This document shows, piece by piece, positions 40,560 through 48,851 of a stretch of 64,000 nucleotides of DNA (the stretch's first letter is position 1; the number at the start of each line of letters is the position of its first letter). The notes below the pieces were generated by a model. That model saw only the letters and a list, made by a program, of their open reading frames with translations. It made no database searches and was not told the origin of the DNA. Source of the DNA: Clostridium ihumii AP5 (GTDB lineage Bacteria; Bacillota; Clostridia; Clostridiales; Clostridiaceae); the NCBI RefSeq assembly GCF_000612845.1, contig NZ_CCAT010000007.1, positions 1 through 64,000 of the forward strand, read 5' to 3'. The position numbers and the translations under genes are program-made.

Positions 40560-41314
40560 ATTGCCATATATTCATACACATCTTGTGCTTTGCCCATATA
40601 CAATATTTCAAAATAAAAATTACTTTCCTTATCTTTTCCATTTACCTCACCTATTACATCACCTTTTTTTATCTTTTCTCCTTGTTTTACAAATATATCA
40701 GTCATGTTATAATACTTGCTTTCTATGCCTTTTCCATGATCTATAACAATGTACTTTCCTAGTTTTTCATCAACATCTATTTTTTTAACTTTCCCATCAT
40801 TACAATTTTTAATTTTTTGTACATCATTAACTTTTACCTTAAGAATTTTGTTTTTATCTTTTTCAAACTCATCTAAATTATTTGACTTACTTGCCATTAC
40901 CGGTATTGAATATTCCGTCCTAAGTTCTTCTAATATAGTTTTTCCACCTATAATTTTTGATTTTACTTTATCTATAAAATTTACACTTATGTTTTCCATA
41001 TCATCAAGACTTAAATTTTTTATATAATTTAATGCCTTTTTATAGTCATATGTCTTTGTCATTTGTGTTTTTGCTAAAGAAAAAATTTCCTTTGTATAGT
41101 TGTTATTAACAACTCTACATCCCATAAAAATAACAATCAACATTACAGATATAGCTAATTGAATAATAAATTTATTTACCAGTTTTTCAACCTTTTTATT
41201 TGAGGCTTTATCCATAACAGTTGATTTTTTATTTTTAGATTTAATATTATAACTACCATTATTTCTTTTTAAATTGTTATAATATTTTTCATACAAATTC
41301 CTATATTCGCTCAT
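40556..41314 (-). CDS. spoIVFA: SpoIVFA-like regulator of SpoIVFB (degenerate LytM domain)
   Basis: A 252-residue protein with one membrane helix (FIIQLAISVMLIVIFMGCRV) around residue 50 and a C-terminal M23/LytM fold (KYIVIDHGKGIESKYYN, then IKKGDVIGEVNGKDKES). The catalytic His residues of true M23 enzymes are replaced (YYN for YxH and NFYFEI for HLHFEI), as expected for SpoIVFA, which holds SpoIVFB inactive until signalling from the forespore. It overlaps spoIVFB by 4 bases. Confidence 0.85.
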   Translation of the reverse strand: MSEYRNLYEKYYNNLKRNNGSYNIKSKNKKSTVMDKASNKKVEKLVNKFIIQLAISVMLIVIFMGCRVVNNNYTKEIFSLAKTQMTKTYDYKKALNYIKNLSLDDMENISVNFIDKVKSKIIGGKTILEELRTEYSIPVMASKSNNLDEFEKDKNKILKVKVNDVQKIKNCNDGKVKKIDVDEKLGKYIVIDHGKGIESKYYNMTDIFVKQGEKIKKGDVIGEVNGKDKESNFYFEILYMGKAQDVYEYMAI

Positions 41315-41773
41315 AACAATCCCCTACTTCTACTTATATTCCTACTTTAATATATACTCATTTATTTTTTAATTATGAATAACTAAACATATAAATCTTA
41401 TAAATTTTATTTAACATTTAAACTTTAAATTATTCATGTTTCAGTTGAGAAATTTAACTCCAAGTTTTAATCCATATTTTTTAAAATTGACAATGAACAA
41501 TTAAAAGTGAACAGTGAAGGTGAAAATTGGATTTGCAAAGCAAATTAGTTGAAAACAATATAAAACGTAGTTTTTATGTATTTCTATTTTAAATATTAGG
41601 AATGAAATGAGTAATATTCACCATAACTATTCACTTTTCACTCTTACTTATTAACTTAGCTTCAAATATACAAATAGGAATAACTTTAAATTTTTAATTG
41701 TAAACTGCTTCCATATATAGTATTAGGAATGTACTATAATTTTCTTATAAGAATTTTAATTTTAAATAAAAAG
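41315..41773. other. Intergenic region upstream of spoIVFA holding a MITE-like repeat
   Basis: No gene is seen. The left part (41335-41480) is AT-rich with nothing recognisable; the right part holds the inverted-repeat element listed separately and then the mgsA terminator. A spoIVFA promoter (expected sigma-E) should lie next to 41315 but I cannot define it. Confidence 0.4.
41503..41638. repeat. Small element with 22-bp imperfect terminal inverted repeats
   Basis: The left end AAAAGTGAACAGTGAAGGTG (plus AA, to 41524) and the right end TTCACCATAACTATTCACTT (plus TT, from 41617) are inverted repeats matching at 19 of 22 positions. The interior contains the palindrome ATTTGCAAAGCAAAT (41531-41545). 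The element is non-coding, about 136 bases, and lies in a convergence-free gap. Sequences of this 'AATGAACAATTAA...AGTGAA' flavour are familiar as dispersed intergenic repeats in clostridia; whether this one is dispersed needs a genome search. Confidence 0.5.
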
Positions 41774-41808
41774 AAGCACTTTAGAATATTTTTTATTCTA
41801 AAGTGCTT
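41774..41808 (-). terminator. Terminator of mgsA
   Basis: Perfect 14-bp arms (AAGCACTTTAGAAT / ATTCTAAAGTGCTT) with a 7-base loop, followed by CTTTTTATTT on the minus strand, 11 bases after the mgsA stop. Confidence 0.9.
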
Positions 41809-41819
41809 TAATTTGATAA

Positions 41820-42188
41820 TTATCTATTTTTCAATGATGTCATCATAGATTCTGCTGTTCCTATATTAGTAGCTAATGGAATACAATGAACATCACATAA
41901 TCTTATAAGTGCATTTACATCTGGCTCATGTGGTTGAGCAGTCAATGGATCTCTAAAGAAAAATACTAAATCTATTTCTCCTTCTGCAAGCTTTGCTCCT
42001 ATTTGCTGACCACCACCCATTGGTCCTGACAAATATTTATGTACCTCTAAATTTGCAAGTTTACTTATAAATGTTCCTGTATTTCCAGTAGCATATAATT
42101 CATGTTTTTTTAATATCTCTCTATACCTTCTAACAAATTCAATCATATCATCTTTTTTCTTATCATGAGCTATAAACGCAATCTTCAT
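41820..42188 (-). CDS. mgsA: Methylglyoxal synthase
   Basis: A 122-residue enzyme that converts dihydroxyacetone phosphate to methylglyoxal. Phosphate-binding and catalytic motifs are [22 protein letters not shown] with the catalytic Asp in [14 protein letters not shown], and [20 protein letters not shown]. It follows rodA in the operon, an arrangement seen in other clostridia, with AGGAGGT before the ATG. Confidence 0.96.
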   Translation of the reverse strand: MKIAFIAHDKKKDDMIEFVRRYREILKKHELYATGNTGTFISKLANLEVHKYLSGPMGGGQQIGAKLAEGEIDLVFFFRDPLTAQPHEPDVNALIRLCDVHCIPLATNIGTAESMMTSLKNR

Positions 42189-42198
42189 AAAGTACCTC

Positions 42199-43311
42199 CT
42201 AAAAGTTTATTTTCTTTCTCCTCATACCAACATTTAATATAAGTCCTAAAGAAATAAAGTTTGTAAGCATAGAACTACCTCCATAACTTACAAATGGAAG
42301 TGTGATTCCAGTAATAGGCATTATTCCTATAGTCATTCCTATGTTTTGAATTATAGAAAAAATCATTCCTCCTATTATTCCTATACACAAAATACTTCCA
42401 GCCATATCTTTAGATGTCCTAGCAATTTTTATAAGTTTATAAAGAAGTATTCCATAAAGTGTTAACAGAAGTATTCCTCCCATTAACCCCCATTCTTCTC
42501 CAATAACTGCAAAAATAAAATCTGTATGATTTTCTGGAACAAATTTATATTGTTTTCCATTAAATAATCCTAATCCAAAAATTCCACCTGAACCTATTGC
42601 AAGTTTAGATTGTATAAGTTGTAGACCTTCATTAAGTTCATATTTCTCTGGATTTAAAAATGCCAAAAATCTAGCTTTTTGATATGTTTTTATTATATTT
42701 GTATTCCATACCAACACAATTGCTGTAGTTAAAAACGCAAGTCCTCCGCCTATTATTTTCCAATCTATATTAGCAACTATAACTATTGCAAGTACAATAA
42801 AAAATGATACCATAGTCATTCCCATATCTGGTTGTGTAACTATTAAAACCATTGGTATAGCTGCATAAATGCCTATTGTAAGTATGCTTTTTAAATTATT
42901 CACATTTCCATCCATATCTTGAATAACTTTAGCAAGCATAATTATCATACCTATTTTTGCAAATTCTGATGGTTGTATTGCTCTACTACCTATACTGATC
43001 CATCCTGTAGCACCATTTATATTACTTCCTAATACATAGTTATTTAAAACTAAGAGTATTACTCCACCCCAATAAATAACAGATGCATAATTTAAAATCA
43101 AATTATAATCTATTAGTAATATGCAGTACATAGCTACAAGCCCTACACCTAACCACATAAATTGAAGTTTTGCATAATATATGCCACCGGTGGTATGCGT
43201 CGCACTATATATATTAATTATAGAAAAAGCTACTATTAAAATCACTGTTATAATTATGCTATAATCTAGTCTCTTACCTAATTTATTATTTAATTTTAAT
43301 TTACTAAGCAT
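42199..43311 (-). CDS. rodA: RodA, SEDS peptidoglycan polymerase of cell elongation
   Basis: A 370-residue protein with about ten membrane segments. SEDS motifs are [20 protein letters not shown], with the conserved Ser-Glu-Phe, [31 protein letters not shown] and, near the end, [14 protein letters not shown]. It polymerises glycan strands from lipid II together with a class B PBP; two candidate PBP2 partners are encoded further upstream. TTGGAGG precedes the ATG. Confidence 0.95.
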   Translation of the reverse strand: MLSKLKLNNKLGKRLDYSIIITVILIVAFSIINIYSATHTTGGIYYAKLQFMWLGVGLVAMYCILLIDYNLILNYASVIYWGGVILLVLNNYVLGSNINGATGWISIGSRAIQPSEFAKIGMIIMLAKVIQDMDGNVNNLKSILTIGIYAAIPMVLIVTQPDMGMTMVSFFIVLAIVIVANIDWKIIGGGLAFLTTAIVLVWNTNIIKTYQKARFLAFLNPEKYELNEGLQLIQSKLAIGSGGIFGLGLFNGKQYKFVPENHTDFIFAVIGEEWGLMGGILLLTLYGILLYKLIKIARTSKDMAGSILCIGIIGGMIFSIIQNIGMTIGIMPITGITLPFVSYGGSSMLTNFISLGLILNVGMRRKKINF

Positions 43312-43462
43312 TATTTATACCTCCAACATAAATATGATTATAACATATTTAATATTATAACAAAAGATTTTATAGGGCTATAAAATTTTTATCATTTTTT
43401 AGGTTTTTTTATAAAAAATAAAGCCACAGATATTATTAAAATTAATATCTATAGCAATAAAA

Positions 43463-43729
43463 TTATCTATTTTTTATTTTTTTTATAGGTATACTTGCTA
43501 TTAACGCAGGTGATGTTCCTTCTATTTGTTCTGTACTTGTAATTTTAACATCTACCTCAGTATCATCTATCTCAACATAATTTGATATTACTTTTAATAA
43601 ATCACCTTTTATAAGTTCTAGCAAATCTGGAGAAAAATTTGCTCTATCATGAATTAATATAAGTTTCAACCTATCTGTTGCTATACTCTTAGAAGATGCC
43701 TTATTTGAAAATAATTTAAACAAATCCAT
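43463..43729 (-). CDS. minE: Cell division topological factor MinE
   Basis: An 88-residue MinE: the N-terminal MinD-binding segment (ATDRLKLILIHDRANFSP) and a C-terminal dimerisation domain (VISNYVEIDDTEVDVKITS). It stimulates MinD ATPase and sets the division site. It is last in minCDE; having MinE is usual in clostridia, unlike Bacillus. Confidence 0.95.
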   Translation of the reverse strand: MDLFKLFSNKASSKSIATDRLKLILIHDRANFSPDLLELIKGDLLKVISNYVEIDDTEVDVKITSTEQIEGTSPALIASIPIKKIKNR

Positions 43730-43742
43730 CTAAATTCACCTC

Positions 43743-44552
43743 CTATTTTTTATTACCACTGAACATTTTTTTTATAGCTGCTAAAAATCCGCCTTTGCTT
43801 ATAGTTGAATTTAAATCTAAAAATTCAACTTCTTCACCAATTATTCTTTTCGCAATATTCTTAAAAGCTTGACCTGCATAAGCTTCAGTATCTAAAACTA
43901 TAGGTTCTCCCTTATTAGTAGAAACAGTAACTTTTCTATCATCTGGAACAACACCTATAAGTTTTATTGCCAAATTCTCTTTTATATCCTCAACATCTAA
44001 CATTTCACCATTTTTAGTCATCTGAAAATTAATTCTATTAACTATAAGTTGAACATCTTCTAATCCTTTAGCACATAATTTACCTATAACTCTATCAGCA
44101 TCTCTAACTGATGTTATTTCTGGATTGACTACTACTATAGCTCTATCCGCTCCAACTATGGCATTTTCAAACCCTTGCTCTATCCCTGCCGGACAATCAA
44201 TTATTACATAATCAAAGCTTTCTTTTAACTCATTTACAACTTTAAGCATAGATTCTATATCTACATCATTCTTATCTCTTGTTTGTGCTGTTGGAAGCAA
44301 ACATAATTTATTAAATCTTTTATCTTTGATTAAAGCTTGTTTTAATCTGCATCTATCTTCTATTACATCTATAAGTGTAAATACAACTCTATTTTCAAGA
44401 CCCATAAGCACATCTAAATTTCTTAATCCAGTGTCTCCATCTATCACTACTACTTTTTTATCCATTGCAGCTAATGCTGTTCCTATATTGGCTGTGGCTG
44501 TTGTTTTACCAACACCGCCTTTTCCTGATGTTATAACTATTGATTCTCCCAT
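43743..44552 (-). CDS. minD: Septum site-determining ATPase MinD
   Basis: A 269-residue ParA-type ATPase. The deviant Walker A is SGKGGVGKTTATAN; Walker B-like VIIDCPAGIE follows near residue 118. The C-terminus (GGFLAAIKKMF) is the amphipathic membrane-targeting helix. It recruits MinC to the membrane. It lies between minC and minE with short gaps and AGGT-type sites. Confidence 0.97.
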   Translation of the reverse strand: MGESIVITSGKGGVGKTTATANIGTALAAMDKKVVVIDGDTGLRNLDVLMGLENRVVFTLIDVIEDRCRLKQALIKDKRFNKLCLLPTAQTRDKNDVDIESMLKVVNELKESFDYVIIDCPAGIEQGFENAIVGADRAIVVVNPEITSVRDADRVIGKLCAKGLEDVQLIVNRINFQMTKNGEMLDVEDIKENLAIKLIGVVPDDRKVTVSTNKGEPIVLDTEAYAGQAFKNIAKRIIGEEVEFLDLNSTISKGGFLAAIKKMFSGNKK

Positions 44553-44565
44553 CTATTTACCTCCA

Positions 44566-45201
44566 TTAAATATATTTATTGACTAAATATGGTTCTATAA
44601 CTATATTTCCATTTCTTATTCTTGCAACCTCTGGGTAACTCGGTTTTATATCATCATCTGGTGATATTGTCATAAGATTGGCTATTTTCATAATCTGTGG
44701 TTCTAAGTAAAATGCTGCAATTATTGCCTTATCATTTCCTGTCGATCCTGCATGAACACATCCTCTTACACTTCCTAAAACTATAATATTTCCTGCTGCT
44801 GAAACTTCAGCACCATTATTTACATCTCCTATTACAACTAGATTTCCTGAATACTCATAAGTTTGTCCACTTCTAATAGTTTTTCTTAAATACTTAGTCC
44901 TACCTTCATTTATTCCATTAAAAATTTTACTAGTACTTTTTTCTTCTGAATCTATAAATATACAATCCTTAATTTGAAACTCTTGAAATAATATATCTTT
45001 TATAGTGTTCAATTCTCTATTAGTAAACTCTTTCAATTGCATAGTCATTCTAACAATACAACCTTTATAAAAGTTTTTTCCTTTTGAGAGCTTTTCTATA
45101 AGAGCATTTATCATTTCTTCAAAGCCCCTAAATTTTTGAAAATCTATAATTATGTTTAATCCTTCTCTATTACCCTTTAGTATAATATTATCTTTTTGCA
45201 T
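44566..45201 (-). CDS. minC: Septum site-determining protein MinC
   Basis: A 211-residue division inhibitor that blocks FtsZ polymerisation at the poles. The C-terminal beta-helix domain is clear (VIGDVNNGAEVSAAGNIIVL, GSVRGCVHAGSTGNDKAIIA), and the N-terminal domain (FEEMINALIEKLSKGKNF) is present. First gene of minCDE; TTGGAGG precedes the ATG. Confidence 0.95.
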   Translation of the reverse strand: MQKDNIILKGNREGLNIIIDFQKFRGFEEMINALIEKLSKGKNFYKGCIVRMTMQLKEFTNRELNTIKDILFQEFQIKDCIFIDSEEKSTSKIFNGINEGRTKYLRKTIRSGQTYEYSGNLVVIGDVNNGAEVSAAGNIIVLGSVRGCVHAGSTGNDKAIIAAFYLEPQIMKIANLMTISPDDDIKPSYPEVARIRNGNIVIEPYLVNKYI

Positions 45202-45639
45202 ACATATCCTCCAACACTACACTACTTGATATATTTCAACATGTTTTAATAAAAATCCTTCTTTGCTAGAAAATTTTTACTTTTCCCAGGAAATATGCTT
45301 ATTTTTCTCATTATTTCATAAAATTTTATCTGACTAAAAAAAATATAACATAAAATCAAATTAAAATCCATTATGTAGAAGTATTTTAATTAATAAATTC
45401 TACTATATATGTAACTTTGATTTAGTTTATCATATAATAAATAATAATTTTTCAAAACAAAATTCATTTTATAAAAGAAATTTTACTTTAATTATTTATA
45501 CATACATATACTATATCGGTCTATAAAAATCATGTTTTCACATTTTATTTTTTACAAATACATATTGCTAATTAATTTCCATATTATATTTAAACAAATG
45601 AACTTTAACATAATTCATTAATGATTTCTTGATAATAAA
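45202..45639. other. AT-rich intergenic region upstream of minC
   Basis: No gene, tRNA or clear hairpin is seen. The minC promoter should be here, but no -35/-10 pair stands out in the AT-rich background. The PBP2 terminator marks its left boundary in transcription order. Confidence 0.4.
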
Positions 45640-45675
45640 AAATGACATTATAAAGTAAATTTTATAATGTCATTT
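45640..45675 (-). terminator. Terminator after the downstream PBP2 gene
   Basis: Perfect 15-bp arms (AAATGACATTATAAA / TTTATAATGTCATTT) with a 6-base loop and TTTTTTATTATC on the minus strand. Confidence 0.9.
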
Positions 45676-45682
45676 ATTATTA

Positions 45683-48628
45683 TTATTCTTCCTCAACGAT
45701 TAAATTTGTTTCAGCTTTATTTTCTATTTTTTCACCATTTTCATTTATAGTCTTTTTTTCAGTTTCACTTTTATCTATTTTACCTTCACTTTTTATTAAT
45801 TCTGGATATCTAAACTGATAATTGGGATTTATTCTTAATATTTCTTTACTAAAGTACTGTTCATATACATTTCTAGCTACTTCTGCAACATTTCCTCCAT
45901 GTCCACCATCAAATACTATTACTGAAACTACAATTTCAGGGTCATTATATGGTGCAAATCCAACATAAGTTGCATAGGACGTTCTACCTAATGCATCTTG
46001 CTTTTCTTGATTAAATGTAGATGAACCTGTTTTACCAGCAATTCCTATTTCTGTTGGAAAACCTTCAAATGCAGTAGCACCTGTTCCTTGTTCTCCTCTT
46101 GTAGCTCTGAACATACCTTCTTTTATAGCCTCTACATTTTCATCATTCATTTCAATTTTTTCTAAAAGCTTTGGCTTACTAACGGTTTCTTCCCCTGTAA
46201 CTGAATCTACTATTTTGTTCACTAACTGCATCTCATATCTATTCCCTCCATTAACTAAAGTTGCTACATAATTAGTTAATTGAAGTGGTGTAAAGTTATT
46301 CATACCTTGTCCTATGGATGCATCATATGCATTAGCTGCTGATTTTCTATTTGATATACAATCGGTAATGGAATAATTTATTGCCACTGTCATTCCGTTT
46401 ATATCTTTTTCAGTATAACCTTTTTGTTTTAATTCTGTTGAATCATTTATCATATTTTTTAATAAACCTTCAGTAGTTTTAGCAATTTCTTCTTCTGGTG
46501 ATTTTTTTTCTTTTTTCATCTCTTCTTTTATGTAATCTATTAAATCTGTTTTCTTTTTATTTAACATAGAAATTTTTTCTTTGTCTATACCTATTTCTTT
46601 TTTTCTAGTTATATCAATTCCTTTATATTGCATATCACCTAATGAATTATTACCATTATTCATTAGTGTAGCCAATTTATCTATATTTTCATTTGCAAAT
46701 TTATTTTTACTTGATTCATAGTTGTAAACTTGACCAAAGTGTTCATCTATTTCTATTCCAGTAGATGCTTCCTTGCCAGAACCTGGTTCTACCCCCAATC
46801 CAAATTTCCATCCATATTTAGCTATATAATCAAGACCTTCTGAAACTTTATTACCTCTTTCAAATAATCTATCTGCAACGTCATAAAAGAAGTAGTTGCA
46901 AGAAACTTCAAGTGCTTTTTTAACATCTACATCTCCATGAGTTCCATGATTATCTTTATAAATCCAACAAGAACCTTTATATGTGTCATATCTTTTATTA
47001 TATTCACCATTATCATAAATTGTAGTGTATGGGTCAATTACGCCTTCTTCTAATCCAGCAACGGCAACTAATGGTTTAAAAATTGATCCTGGCGGAGTTA
47101 ATGTGAGTGTTGCATAGTTATAAAGTGGTTTTGGAAATATATCATATTTATCTTCCCTATTTCCATTATCATCTTTAGGAAATATTCTTTCCATAAGAAT
47201 ATTAACTCTATCATCATAAGATAAAGTTATAACTTCTTCATCACTTAAAACACCACTAACATTAGCTAATTCAAATTTTTCTATATATTCTCTTCCTTTT
47301 TTCTCTAAATTAGGATTGAAATATTCACTTGATAATTCATCCGTTAATAAACCTGGCGTAACAAATATGTTAGGATCATATCCTGGTCTACTTGCTAATG
47401 CTAAAATTTTTCCTGTTTTAGCTTCCATAACTACTGCAGCACCTCTTGTTGCATTTCTAGGGTTTGTAAGACCACCACCACCTGCATGTTCTCCAGATAA
47501 TCTTAATTTTTCCATAGTGTCATCTAATGATTTTTCTGTAACTGCTTGCACTTTGTTATCTATATTAAGATATATATCTTTTCCTGGATAAGCTTCCACT
47601 TCTCCAAGTGTTTTTACTTTTCTTCCTTGTTTATTTACTTCTATACTTTCTTGTCCTTTAGTGCCCTTTAATTCACTTTCAAGGCTAGATTCAATACCTG
47701 CAGTACCAATAATATCAGTGCTTACATCATAGCCCCTTTCTTCATATTTATCTTTTTGCCATGACGCTATTTTAGATGTATATCCTAAAAACGCAGAGCC
47801 CAGTTCTTTATTTGGGTAATATCTCATTGGCTTAGTTTCTACTATTATTCCTGGTAAATCTGGTTGCAATTGTTCAAATATAAAAGCAACTTCTTTTGAT
47901 AAATTTGTGGCTATCTCTACAGGTTTATATCCAGAGTAACTTTGCATTTTCATAGCATCTAAAACAACAAGAAACTTTCTCTTTTCAATTAAATTGTATT
48001 TGTCATATTCCTTCTTATCTAATTGATATTGTTTTAATAGCTCCTTTAATACATCTTCAGCTGATATTTTTAAAATAGCATCATCTATTTCTTTTTTCTC
48101 TGAATCTTTAAGTTCTTCATCATTTTTATCTTTATACAATTTTTTTCTTACTATTTCATCAAACCCTCTGTCTTTTTTAAATCTAAGTTCCATCCATAGC
48201 CTATCCTTATTTGTACCTTTAAACTTAAAATTTATATTATATATTTCTTCATGTCCATTTTTCTCTTTTAAATCCACAGATATAGGAAACTCATCTTCTA
48301 TTGGAACTTTATTTTCATCTAGCTTTTTAAAAACTTTATTCATTGTGTTTTCAAACTTTTCTTTGCTTTCTGTTGTTTCAGAAAACATTAAAGTATAACA
48401 TTGAATACTTGTAGCTAGAGTTTCACCATTTTTATCTTTAATATCTCCCCTTGGTGCAACTTTGGCTACATTTTTAAAATGCTTTTGGCTAGCTTCTTCT
48501 CTATACTCATCAGCCATTACAACTTGTAAATACAACAATCTGCTTACTATAGCTGAAAATATTGCTATCATAGCAATAAAAAATATTGTATATCTTGAAA
48601 ACTTTTTATCTCTTTTTTTCTTAATCAT
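45683..48628 (-). CDS. Penicillin-binding protein 2 (class B transpeptidase), copy 1
   Basis: A 981-residue class B PBP. A cytoplasmic tail and membrane anchor (YTIFFIAMIAIFSAIVSRLL) precede the pedestal domain. The transpeptidase domain has SIFK with the nucleophile at about residue 515, SCN at 576-578 and KTG with Lys at about 866. A long acidic, Glu/Asn/Lys-rich C-terminal tail follows. The family is PBP2/MrdA, partner of RodA in elongation. It is closely similar throughout to the next gene upstream, with which it forms a tandem pair. The insert of about 150 residues between SCN and KTG is longer than in E. coli PBP2. Confidence 0.92.
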   Translation of the reverse strand: MIKKKRDKKFSRYTIFFIAMIAIFSAIVSRLLYLQVVMADEYREEASQKHFKNVAKVAPRGDIKDKNGETLATSIQCYTLMFSETTESKEKFENTMNKVFKKLDENKVPIEDEFPISVDLKEKNGHEEIYNINFKFKGTNKDRLWMELRFKKDRGFDEIVRKKLYKDKNDEELKDSEKKEIDDAILKISAEDVLKELLKQYQLDKKEYDKYNLIEKRKFLVVLDAMKMQSYSGYKPVEIATNLSKEVAFIFEQLQPDLPGIIVETKPMRYYPNKELGSAFLGYTSKIASWQKDKYEERGYDVSTDIIGTAGIESSLESELKGTKGQESIEVNKQGRKVKTLGEVEAYPGKDIYLNIDNKVQAVTEKSLDDTMEKLRLSGEHAGGGGLTNPRNATRGAAVVMEAKTGKILALASRPGYDPNIFVTPGLLTDELSSEYFNPNLEKKGREYIEKFELANVSGVLSDEEVITLSYDDRVNILMERIFPKDDNGNREDKYDIFPKPLYNYATLTLTPPGSIFKPLVAVAGLEEGVIDPYTTIYDNGEYNKRYDTYKGSCWIYKDNHGTHGDVDVKKALEVSCNYFFYDVADRLFERGNKVSEGLDYIAKYGWKFGLGVEPGSGKEASTGIEIDEHFGQVYNYESSKNKFANENIDKLATLMNNGNNSLGDMQYKGIDITRKKEIGIDKEKISMLNKKKTDLIDYIKEEMKKEKKSPEEEIAKTTEGLLKNMINDSTELKQKGYTEKDINGMTVAINYSITDCISNRKSAANAYDASIGQGMNNFTPLQLTNYVATLVNGGNRYEMQLVNKIVDSVTGEETVSKPKLLEKIEMNDENVEAIKEGMFRATRGEQGTGATAFEGFPTEIGIAGKTGSSTFNQEKQDALGRTSYATYVGFAPYNDPEIVVSVIVFDGGHGGNVAEVARNVYEQYFSKEILRINPNYQFRYPELIKSEGKIDKSETEKKTINENGEKIENKAETNLIVEEE

Positions 48629-48817
48629 AACACTCCCACTCCACTTACTCTCTCAAATCCTCATAAACACTTATTAGTATAATAATATTTTTTTAATATA
48701 TCACCTTATATAATTCAACATATATTTCTCAACTCCTTCAATATTGCTATTTTTAATGCTTTTATAATTATAAATATGTCTTAAAACATTTTTCCTATAT
48801 ATCTTTTACCTAAATAA
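48629..48817. other. Gap between the two PBP2 genes
   Basis: About 190 AT-rich bases follow the terminator of the upstream copy, so the downstream copy is probably transcribed from its own promoter here. No clear promoter boxes can be assigned. Confidence 0.35.
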
Positions 48818-48848
48818 AAATAGTACTATGAAAATCATAGTACTATTT
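48818..48848 (-). terminator. Terminator after the upstream PBP2 gene
   Basis: Perfect 13-bp arms (AAATAGTACTATG / CATAGTACTATTT) around 5 bases, with TTTTATTTAGG on the minus strand. It separates the two PBP2 genes into different transcripts. Confidence 0.88.
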
Positions 48849-48851
48849 CTT

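Noticed and set aside
40556-41314. spoIVFA considered as an active M23 peptidase
   Set aside because: The His residues needed for zinc binding are replaced and the gene precedes spoIVFB, so a degenerate regulatory domain is expected.
43312-43462. AGATATT/AATATCT hairpin after minE as a terminator
   Set aside because: The stem is weak and all A/T except one pair; rodA may well be cotranscribed with minCDE, so I did not list it.
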